Notes under the pieces: generated by a model | What the model was told of the DNA's origin: nothing | Databases searched by the model: none | What the model saw: only the letters and a program-made list of their open reading frames with translations | Assembly (NCBI GenBank): GCA_034190085.1 | Contig: JAXHTS010000076.1 | Location: 1-38,051 of the forward strand | Reading direction: 5' to 3' | DNA: 38,051 nucleotides | Source: Spirochaetota bacterium | GTDB taxonomy: Bacteria; Spirochaetota; UBA4802; JAFGDQ01 | Program-made: the position numbers and the translations under genes | In this document: one piece after another, positions 27,682 to 35,125 of the stretch | How positions within the stretch are numbered: the stretch's first letter is position 1 | Layout: every line of letters starts with the position of its first letter

Positions 27682-28110
27682 ATGTTCATAAGAAAAAGTA
27701 CAATTTCGAAGTTAATAAAGAGAGAAAGGGAAAAAGAAAGATTAAGATGCGAAAAGGAATACAATCAGAAAATACATCATTTAAGGAAAGAGTTCGAGAA
27801 AAGCCATGCTGAAACCATGAAAAAAATGAAAAAGCATCATGAACATCACTCTATACAGCTAAATAATAAAATTCAAATGTTAAAGAAGGAAATTGAGAGG
27901 AATCATGCGAAATATCAGGAAATCAGAATGAGGGAAAGTGGTTTGGATGACCTATCAGTAGAAATGGAGAATGAGGTTAATAAAATGGTAATCAAAATCC
28001 ATGAGTCGTTACAGCCATTTTATAGAACCGTGTCAAAAGTTGAGGCAATAAAGAGAAAATCTGATAAAAAGCATGAAAAAATTGAGAATATTTTTTCAGT
28101 GGTCAAATAG
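27682..28110 (+). CDS. Lys/His-rich coiled-coil protein of unknown function
   Basis: The 142-residue protein is strongly basic and helical through about residues 10-115, with heptad-like spacing and repeated K, E, H and R, including KKMKKHHEHHS. There is no signal peptide and no recognised domain. The C-terminal part (LQPFYRTVSKVEAIKRKSDK) is less charged. It starts at ATG after an AGAGGA-like site. Possibilities include a nucleic-acid-associated or cytoskeletal scaffold protein, but nothing decides this. Confidence 0.6.
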   Translation: MFIRKSTISKLIKREREKERLRCEKEYNQKIHHLRKEFEKSHAETMKKMKKHHEHHSIQLNNKIQMLKKEIERNHAKYQEIRMRESGLDDLSVEMENEVNKMVIKIHESLQPFYRTVSKVEAIKRKSDKKHEKIENIFSVVK

Positions 28111-28455
28111 ATGCTCATACTATTCTGATCTATATTCCTTTCATTCTATGGAGTTTAATATCATCTATTTAACTCCGCCTTATCTTTGAGAGCCTCCCGA
28201 ATCATAGAACTCCCTTAGCTCTCTCCTCATCTCAATATTTCCAATAATATCTAGCGATAAAATAGTGATTTAGTTATCAGATATCCCTTAGTGGCAAGCA
28301 TCGACTGACCTTAGTGCTTTGGAAAAACTTTGAGATTCTCATTGTGAATAGCGTGATTCATAAATAAAGTAATATTCTTATTATTAATAATCATAGTAGA
28401 GAGAATCTTCTTCAATTACTTAGAAGGAAGGATTCATTTCTGAAAATGTTTAAGA
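28111..28455. other. Intergenic region, no gene recognised
   Basis: A 345-bp spacer between convergent genes. On the minus strand a short open stretch ends near 28180 (…NIEMRRELREFYDSGGSQR), but it opens right after a stop and has no start signals. No terminator with a clean T-run was found. Confidence 0.4.
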
Positions 28456-29169
28456 TTATAGTCCCAAAAATTGGATCCCCATCCCGCATAGGAATATTGA
28501 AAATCCTGCTATTGGATGTGCATACCTTTCTAACTTACCAATTGGAAAAAAATTTATACCAAAACATGAAAATAGTACAATGCTCATCATTGTAATGATG
28601 GTAACACCTCCAAAAACGGATGTAACTATGATCAAGTCAAATATATTGCTCTTGGCCGCTGGATACATCAATATTGGTATCAATGGTTCGCAAGGGCCGA
28701 AAAGAAAGATTGTGAAGAGTATCCAGGGTGTCAAGTTGTGAGCCTTGTTCTCATCATGCACATGCACATGTTCCTCTGAATGGATATGTGTATGTTCGTG
28801 AATATCTCCATCTCCATGAGAATGCAGATGCTTATGCGGTTTGTTCTTATAGGCTTTCTGTAAACCCCATATGAAATATAATAATCCAAATATGATTAAT
28901 AGCCAGGCTGCTATATTTCCTCGAAAGGATTCAAAGGCTTCCAATTTTGATACAGCCATGCCAAAGATAATCCCAATGAAACCCAATAAAATTGAACTAC
29001 CAATATGACCTAATCCACATAAAAACGTTATCCAACTAGTCTTTGATAATGACCATCTTCTAGCTCGAGCCATCATGATAAAGGGGATATAATGATCTGG
29101 TCCCAGTAGGGTGTGGAAAAATCCTATAGATAAGGCTGTAACAATCAGTATCAATAATTCTTGACTCAT
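28456..29169 (-). CDS. UreH/NicO-like membrane protein with His-rich loop
   Basis: The 237-residue protein has about six membrane helices. GPDHYIPFIMMARARRWS near 23-40 and CGLGHIGSSILLG near 51-63 are the paired motifs of the UreH/NicO (RcnA, HupE-like) nickel/cobalt transporter group, often annotated as sulfite exporter or urease accessory. A cytoplasmic or periplasmic loop at about 112-144 carries around a dozen histidines, consistent with metal binding. No urease or hydrogenase genes are nearby, so efflux or uptake of nickel, cobalt or zinc is all that can be said. A TTGGAGG site precedes the ATG. Confidence 0.8.
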   Translation of the reverse strand: MSQELLILIVTALSIGFFHTLLGPDHYIPFIMMARARRWSLSKTSWITFLCGLGHIGSSILLGFIGIIFGMAVSKLEAFESFRGNIAAWLLIIFGLLYFIWGLQKAYKNKPHKHLHSHGDGDIHEHTHIHSEEHVHVHDENKAHNLTPWILFTIFLFGPCEPLIPILMYPAAKSNIFDLIIVTSVFGGVTIITMMSIVLFSCFGINFFPIGKLERYAHPIAGFSIFLCGMGIQFLGL

Positions 29170-29529
29170 TTATTATGCCTCCAATTATTCTATTGCTATG
29201 ATTGGATCTTTTATACATGAAGTATAAATAAGTAAGTACTTTCAGGATTATTATTGTTTCTTAGTAATTTCCATTCTTCCTTCAAACAGCAACAATTATC
29301 TCTTATAATAGGGACAAATATCAACTAAATACCTTTTTTTACAAGAAATAATTTACAAAAATAAATTCAAATGCTATATATAATATAGCAGATTTTTAAT
29401 AAGACTTAATTGATATTATTATAGTAATTTGTTCGATTTATACTCTAAGAGAATGGACAGGAATAGAGGGAGATACACATAGTTTTTATATTTTAGTTGT
29501 ATTATTGTCCATAAATGCAGGAGATAATG
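29170..29529. other. Divergent intergenic region
   Basis: A 360-bp AT-rich spacer between the UreH-like gene (minus) and the RNase Z-like gene (plus). It should hold both promoters. No strong -35/-10 pair, hairpin or ORF was recognised. Confidence 0.4.
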
Positions 29530-30327
29530 ATGCTAAAGGTAATTATTCTTGGATCAGGAGCATGCGTTCCGAATAAAAGGCGTGGCTCTCCTGGAATTGT
29601 TGTAAATTCCAATGAACAAAACTTTCTAATTGATAGCAGCAGTGGAACACTTTATAGAATGGCAAAGGCTGGTCTTGATTTTAAGTCTATAGATTGTCTG
29701 CTTTACACACATAGTCATCCTGATCATACCATTGATATTGTCCCCTTTCTCTTTGCATTAAACTACACACCCGGTTACAAAAGGGAGGAAATGCTTGAGA
29801 TAGTTGGCCCAGATGGATTTGTGCATTTTTATAATAAGCTTAAACTAATCTATCCCTGGATTGAGCCTAGGGATTATTCAATTAACATCTCTGAGGTGGC
29901 GAATTCTGCCTTTGCAATAGACGATATCTTTATTCAATCAGTGCTTGTTGAGCATGGAGGGTTGCCAAGCGTGGCATATAGATTAACCAATGGAGAAGAG
30001 TCAATGGTATTCTCAGGAGACACCGCTTTTTGCGATGGATTGGTTCAGCTATCAAAACACACTGATCTGCTAATACTTGAGTCTTCATTCCCGAGCGCAG
30101 AACATAAGGTGGGAGACCATTTAACTGCCAGTGAGGCTGGAAAAATCGCTGACATGGCTGATGTTAAAAATTTAGTATTAACACACTTCTATCCAATATG
30201 CGATAATTATGATATGCAATCGATATGCGCAAAAGAATTTAAGGGCAACATAATAATATCAGAGGATTTTGTAGAGATAGAGGTATCTGAAGGCATTGTT
30301 ACATCGAGAATCGCTGATTCTTCATAA
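29530..30327 (+). CDS. Metallo-beta-lactamase fold hydrolase, RNase Z-like
   Basis: A protein of about 265 residues with the RNase Z/AtsA-type start (VIILGSGACVPNKRRGSPG) and the metal motif HSHPDH. Further ligands are the histidine in VEHGGLPSVAYRL, the aspartate in FSGDTAF and the histidine in VLTHFYP. The length and lack of the flexible arm suggest a general MBL hydrolase rather than true tRNase Z. Three in-frame ATGs occur (29515, 29527, 29530). The AGGAG at 29519-29523 favours the ATG at 29530. Confidence 0.85.
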   Translation: MLKVIILGSGACVPNKRRGSPGIVVNSNEQNFLIDSSSGTLYRMAKAGLDFKSIDCLLYTHSHPDHTIDIVPFLFALNYTPGYKREEMLEIVGPDGFVHFYNKLKLIYPWIEPRDYSINISEVANSAFAIDDIFIQSVLVEHGGLPSVAYRLTNGEESMVFSGDTAFCDGLVQLSKHTDLLILESSFPSAEHKVGDHLTASEAGKIADMADVKNLVLTHFYPICDNYDMQSICAKEFKGNIIISEDFVEIEVSEGIVTSRIADSS

Positions 30328-30412
30328 AGGGGCAATACTCTTTTCAGCAATCGAATCGTTTTATCCTCCATCAGGAGAGGAGATGAAAAAAATTCAAGGA
30401 TGAATAATTATA

Positions 30413-31126
30413 CTAGCTTGTCGGGTATCCTATTTGATCCCAACTCTTGCCCCTTAAATTGATCTTGTATCCAGTATTGCCTTTCTGTAGAGGTATCTCC
30501 TGTGTAAACTTAATTGCGCCTAGAGGGCATACTGAGACACAAGCCTGCTTGCCGTCAATGCCCCCCTTCTCTTTCCAGAAGGGTGTGTTGTAGCAGAGGT
30601 CGCAGGTTTGTGCGCGTTTTTTCTTGAAATTCCATACTGCCCTGCTTGGCTCAAAAGGGCATGCCTTAACACAGGACATGCAGCCAATACATTTTTTCTG
30701 ATCAACCATCCTTACATTCCCCTTCTTGGTTTCAGCATGAAGGGCTCCAGTTGGGCAGGCTTTAACACAAGCGGGAGATACACACTGTCGGCATTGTTCC
30801 AGAGTAATATCAACCGGATATTTTTCAAAGGGATTTTGAATCACCTGTATTCTAGACATAGATAGATTTTCTTCTCCTTCATGCACTAATGAACAGGCGA
30901 GCATACAGGTCATACAGCCCTGACATTTCTTTGTATCAACAAGAATATATCCCTTTGATGGCTCTATCCCTGACTTATCATTCTCTATAGTAATCGATGA
31001 TTGTTCATCCTCTGAATCAAAACAACCAGCGAATCCTACTCCGATTACTACAGTACCTGCAATTATTAAAAAATCTCTTCGAGAGAGATCATTGTTCTTC
31101 TGCTTTTTCTTTATTAAATTATTCAT
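30413..31126 (-). CDS. Tat-exported four-cluster ferredoxin, electron partner of AOR
   Basis: A 237-residue iron-sulfur protein. The N-terminus has a twin-arginine motif (SRRDFL, 15-20), a hydrophobic stretch and a G-F-A-G-C35 lipobox-like site, so it may be a Tat lipoprotein. Four [4Fe-4S] motifs use C68/71/74/78, C112/115/120/124, C146/149/152/156 and C175/178/196/200, as in HybA/DmsB/YdhY-type subunits. It lies downstream of the aldehyde oxidoreductase gene on the same strand and probably passes its electrons onward at the membrane. AAGGAGTG precedes the ATG. A 158-bp gap separates it from the 112-residue gene. Confidence 0.88.
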   Translation of the reverse strand: MNNLIKKKQKNNDLSRRDFLIIAGTVVIGVGFAGCFDSEDEQSSITIENDKSGIEPSKGYILVDTKKCQGCMTCMLACSLVHEGEENLSMSRIQVIQNPFEKYPVDITLEQCRQCVSPACVKACPTGALHAETKKGNVRMVDQKKCIGCMSCVKACPFEPSRAVWNFKKKRAQTCDLCYNTPFWKEKGGIDGKQACVSVCPLGAIKFTQEIPLQKGNTGYKINLRGKSWDQIGYPTS

Positions 31127-31284
31127 AGAAATTGCACTCCTTAAGATGCCAGGTTGATGTAAATTAGTGTAATCCCCTAAGTTAAGTTGTTGCTCTTTAA
31201 GCTAAGGATATAACATTTCTGTACATATTATTCTTCTCTTTGTACATTAGCTTATTATTCAATAAGCTTAATAATATTTCCTTA

Positions 31285-31623
31285 TCACAGAATTTTTTGA
31301 CACTGAAGCAGCCTCTCCTCCATTTTGTTCCTGATTAGCAATGACTTTTCATGATTGCTGATATCCTTCTGAATCATCACTTCAATTTCATTTGATAATT
31401 CATCATCACCCATTGTATCCTTTATCCACTTCCTTAAATAATTAAAATCTATTCTGGGATGTGGATCATTCAAGAGATCAACAACTTCCCTGAAGCTGTA
31501 GAGTGATATGGATAGAGGTCCTGTTCGTGCACGCAATCTATATCCTATAAGGCGTTCCTCAAAGCCTACATCAGTCATAATCCTTGAGGATAAATCCTTT
31601 GATGGTTTTGATAATCTTCCCAT
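31285..31623 (-). CDS. Unknown 112-residue protein coupled to AOR
   Basis: A soluble, charged, probably helical protein with no signal peptide, no cysteine cluster (a single C near the end) and no recognised domain. Its ATG lies two bases after the AOR stop, so it is translationally coupled to the enzyme and likely serves it. The middle (FREVVDLLNDPHPRIDFNYL, then RKWIKDTMGDDELSNEIEVM) suggests a small helical bundle. It could be a dedicated chaperone for cofactor insertion or for export with the Tat partner; this is inference from position. Confidence 0.65.
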   Translation of the reverse strand: MGRLSKPSKDLSSRIMTDVGFEERLIGYRLRARTGPLSISLYSFREVVDLLNDPHPRIDFNYLRKWIKDTMGDDELSNEIEVMIQKDISNHEKSLLIRNKMEERLLQCQKIL

Positions 31624-31625
31624 TT

Positions 31626-33824
31626 CTATCCCCTCCCTAACCTGTCCTTTTTCTTGAGTTCATCCGCCACAAAGTCCAACCCTAATGATTTCAATGTCTT
31701 CCTAGTAGGCCATCCTGTGCTAATGTCCCATCCTTCTAACTTGTAGAATTTTGATTTCCATTCTTCAAATTTTGATTTATCAAGAGACCTGCCTTCAACA
31801 CTGATGTAATCCCACTCTCCATCTTCCTTTCCAGGCATGTAGTACATTGTGAATGAACCAGCCCCTGCAATGGATTCTTTGCCTGCAAAGGGGATATTAT
31901 AAATATAATCTGCAAAATGCACAATATCCCTATGCCTGCCTTGTAAAGACCAAATGGCATTGTCAAGATTCCATATCTTCCTGCCAATCTCCATGCCCTC
32001 TGTGAAACTTAAATTTTTACCAGTTACTGCATTGAAGAATTTTTGTTCTCCCTCTCCAGTTAGTCCTCGTTTATTCGGGCTATGAGGGTTATAGAAGTCT
32101 GGAAAACGATAGTCGCAGTAAAGTATGGATTGCTTCCAGAACCTGGTATAATGCCTATGCCAGGCTACTAATTTGGCAATATGTTCTGAATACATATTCT
32201 CTGTGCTGAAATCTAACATCATTGGATTGTTCTCAAAGGGTTTCATCTTTTCAGCAAATATTTCAGTAATATCTTTTGCGGAAATTGGAGGATCCTTAAA
32301 CGCCCATTTCGCAATGCTGGGAGTCCAATATAAGTGCCAATTAAAATCATGTTCATTGATATCCCTGTCTCCTAAAATTGAACCATATCCCCACTCCACT
32401 TCAGCTCTGGGATCATAACCATGATCCGGCAAGCCCCAATAAGAATATGGCAGTAATCCGGATTGCAAGTCTTCTTCTAATCTACCCCATCTCTTAGCAG
32501 CCCTATAAAAACCTTCAGCCATATCATCGCCGATTCCCTCGCGAAATGTTATCATCTGCATTAATTTTTGCGCAAATTCATAACTTCCTAATTTCTCAAA
32601 TGGGAGATCACAGTTTATCTCTTTCCCTGATCCAAGAAGGCCCATTTTATTCAGGTCTCTTAAATATGGGATACCCCTATACAGTTCATAAGCATTTATC
32701 CCATACTTTTGGGCTAAATCTGTGGCACGGTATGCAGCAGGGGTTTGTTTGCCCAATAAAAGGTGAAATGCCTGGGCAGATCCATGCTGTCCAAAATATT
32801 CAAGAATCGATGATATTGCGCGTACTATCATTCCGCTATTTTGCCTGCGTTCGATAGAAGAATAAAATGCCGTATCTATACAACTTGATTCATTGCCATG
32901 GCCACTCTCGTTTCGTAAACGGCAGCCTGCATGACAGCCAATACATGCTTGAGGTCTAGATTCTTTTGGCCTTTGCCAAAAAACCGTGGGCATACTCGGT
33001 GCTTGAAATCCAAACATCGGATTTAGGTCATTGACATCCTTTATTTTGTCAGGGTTATCAAGTTCCATAGCATATAGCTTCTTGGTCCATAACCGAGCCT
33101 CCATCAATGCATTTGGATCAGCAATTTTCACGCTACCAGTTCCGATGACACTTATAGCCTTTAATTTTTTTGAACCCCACACCGCGCCAAAGCCACCCTG
33201 ACCAGAGGCATTACCAGCATCATGAATGAGGCATGCCACTCTACATAAATTCTCCCCAGCAGGTCCAATTGTCAATATCGCTGGCCTTTGGGTGGTCCTT
33301 CCGCCATTTTTCGACAAGCCTACCTCTACCCAACCACCATATCCTTTCTTGTCACCAAGCTTCTGCCATATCTTTTCCTGGGTCATCCACGTATCCATAC
33401 CCCACAGATTATCGGCATCCATGATATGCACATCTTCATTAATGATATTAATCCAGACAGGTTTATCCGCTTTACCTTCAATTACTATCCCGTCCCAACC
33501 AGCAAATTTCAGCATTGCACCAAATCTGCCACCAAAGTTGCTCCTAGTAAACCATTCTATAGGAGAAGACTGTACCCCGATCCCCTGTACCTCTGTTCTC
33601 CCAGATGCTCCGGGGGAAAGGGTTCCACTTAACGGGGACGTCATGATAATGATCACATTTCTGGGATCAAATCCGTTAATTGCCTTATCCTTCACAATAT
33701 CCCAGAAAATTGCCGAACCAATGCCATGTCCCCCTCCCCATTGCTCATATTCTTTAGTGTCTATGATTGAAACCTTTCTCCTCGTTAAATTCAGACGAAT
33801 TATCTTTCCTGTATATCCATTCAT
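31626..33824 (-). CDS. Aldehyde:ferredoxin oxidoreductase, YdhV-like tungsten enzyme
   Basis: A 732-residue member of the AOR family, longer than classical AOR (about 605) and closer to E. coli YdhV (about 700). The N-terminus YTGKIIRLNLTRRKVSI is typical. The [4Fe-4S] ligands are C294, C297 and C301 (ACIGCHAGC), with C570 (SILYC) as the likely fourth. The C-terminus GWDISTGWPTRKTLKSLGL is also conserved. The family binds a tungsto- or molybdo-bispyranopterin and usually interconverts aldehydes and acids. The protein itself has no Tat signal, although its ferredoxin partner does. First gene of the operon; GAGG precedes the ATG. Confidence 0.93.
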   Translation of the reverse strand: MNGYTGKIIRLNLTRRKVSIIDTKEYEQWGGGHGIGSAIFWDIVKDKAINGFDPRNVIIIMTSPLSGTLSPGASGRTEVQGIGVQSSPIEWFTRSNFGGRFGAMLKFAGWDGIVIEGKADKPVWINIINEDVHIMDADNLWGMDTWMTQEKIWQKLGDKKGYGGWVEVGLSKNGGRTTQRPAILTIGPAGENLCRVACLIHDAGNASGQGGFGAVWGSKKLKAISVIGTGSVKIADPNALMEARLWTKKLYAMELDNPDKIKDVNDLNPMFGFQAPSMPTVFWQRPKESRPQACIGCHAGCRLRNESGHGNESSCIDTAFYSSIERRQNSGMIVRAISSILEYFGQHGSAQAFHLLLGKQTPAAYRATDLAQKYGINAYELYRGIPYLRDLNKMGLLGSGKEINCDLPFEKLGSYEFAQKLMQMITFREGIGDDMAEGFYRAAKRWGRLEEDLQSGLLPYSYWGLPDHGYDPRAEVEWGYGSILGDRDINEHDFNWHLYWTPSIAKWAFKDPPISAKDITEIFAEKMKPFENNPMMLDFSTENMYSEHIAKLVAWHRHYTRFWKQSILYCDYRFPDFYNPHSPNKRGLTGEGEQKFFNAVTGKNLSFTEGMEIGRKIWNLDNAIWSLQGRHRDIVHFADYIYNIPFAGKESIAGAGSFTMYYMPGKEDGEWDYISVEGRSLDKSKFEEWKSKFYKLEGWDISTGWPTRKTLKSLGLDFVADELKKKDRLGRG

Positions 33825-34826
33825 CTAACTTACCTCATAATTAATAATATCCCTTCCAATTTATCATTAACACTCAATACTTCAGGTATTGAATTTTCAA
33901 ACAACCACTCTCCTATAGATTTGAACCCCATATAAAATTTTACATTTTTGAATAGTTTCATTATCCCTTTTCCAGAAGGGATGATTTAATCAGGAATATT
34001 AAATTAGTGAATACACTTCAATGAGGTTCCGCATTTTTCACCTTTCTGGATTATGCTTAGATTATAATGTATACCTTATTCATTGTGACTAGTCTGAGTG
34101 CTCAGCTTAGATAGGTTTTGTATTAGCAGAAGAAAGACGCTGATTCCATTTTCAGTAAAAAGGCGAGTTCGAAATCTTTATAGATAAAGTAATTATTGTT
34201 CTCTTTAGAATACCACTCCCTCCCCTTAAGCGTTGATCTATACTTTAACTTCTTATATATAAACGATGAAATGCCTTTTCTTATAAAAACAAGGAAAAAT
34301 TTCTAAACACCTGAATAATCTAATTCTAGAATTTGCTTAACGTTACTGTCAAGTAAAAATAGATATAATATTAATGTTATCTTACTAAAGGCGAATCGAT
34401 AAATAAGAGTAACCACTAATAGGAATTACTTAAAGCATTCAATAATAAGATATTTTTCATTTTTCTCTTTACTTTTTTAGCTAATCGATTTATCGGTTGA
34501 TTTAATAATATTAAAATAACAATAACCTATCAATTACTAAACCTTCAATATTCCATCAATCAATTTTTACTTATCAACCGAATCGAATTAGCGATTTTTA
34601 CATCAAGAAGGATTTGCCCAAGATTTTCTTTAACATGTATATAACAGGATCATTATTTATTGACCTGGTTATTTATTATTCACATTTTCCATTAAGGAGG
34701 GTGATTTAGGAATAGGCTAATCTGATTGTAAGGGAAAGAAACAATATGGATAAATAAGTAATTTTCTTCTTTCGTTCAACATGCTATTGTTTTTTATTAA
34801 AAAAATTATAAAGGAGGTGAAGGAAT
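33825..34826. other. 1-kb divergent regulatory region
   Basis: An AT-rich spacer between the AOR operon and the glycyl radical enzyme locus. No protein gene was recognised. It contains an inverted repeat at 34480-34592 and a related box near 34391-34406. At 34694-34705 an AAGGAGGGTGAT ribosome binding site is followed by no usable ORF, which may be a scar of a lost gene. The activating-enzyme gene that normally precedes the small subunit in bss-type operons is absent from here. Confidence 0.55.
34480..34592. repeat. Inverted repeat in AOR/GRE intergenic region
   Basis: The left arm (34480-34502: gctaatcgatttatcggttg and three more bases) and right arm (34572-34592) are complementary apart from a few inserted bases, around a 69-base spacer. 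Both contain the core CGGTTGAT and GCTAAT. A partial third copy (aatcgataaat) occurs near 34394-34404. This could be a pair of operator sites for a regulator of the divergent genes. Confidence 0.5.
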
Positions 34827-35057
34827 ATGCCAAGATGCGGTGATTGTGGTCATGTGATGGTCTATGGTTCTTCAAGCATGGGGGTTTGCAAAGGAATTTT
34901 AGATGAGGAGGGATTAGGCAAAGAGGTGGATATATTTGATGATATTAAGGGCTGCCCAAAATTTGTAGAACAGGATCGAATAAGGACCAATGTTTCTGAA
35001 TTTTTTTCAGCGTATGGTGCAAACACACGCGCTGCAAGGGGATTTGAGGAAAAGTAA
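34827..35057 (+). CDS. Small Fe-S subunit of X-succinate synthase type (BssC/AssC-like)
   Basis: A 76-residue protein with four cysteines at C4, C7, C21 and C43 (CxxC near the start, then two single cysteines). This is the pattern of the small HiPIP-like [4Fe-4S] subunits that accompany benzylsuccinate and alkylsuccinate synthases. A strong AAAGGAGGTGA site precedes the ATG. It directly precedes the large glycyl radical subunit, as bssC precedes bssA. It appears intact while its partner is decayed, so it is probably an orphan. Family assignment rests on cysteine spacing plus position, not on a search. Confidence 0.7.
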   Translation: MPRCGDCGHVMVYGSSSMGVCKGILDEEGLGKEVDIFDDIKGCPKFVEQDRIRTNVSEFFSAYGANTRAARGFEEK

Positions 35058-35125
35058 GATTTAGGTTGTTATCCCTATAGACTTACAGATGAAAAATAAG
35101 TTGAAGTTTAGGGGAGGTATTAGAG

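Noticed and set aside
28180-28275. Minus-strand stretch reading ILSLDIIGNIEMRRELREFYDS
   Set aside because: Only about 30 codons, opening directly after a stop with no start signal; it could be a gene fragment but cannot be supported.
33226-33828. 200-codon plus-strand open frame antisense to the aldehyde oxidoreductase
   Set aside because: The AOR frame carries all family motifs; the antisense translation is Pro/Ser-rich without domain features, as expected from codon bias.
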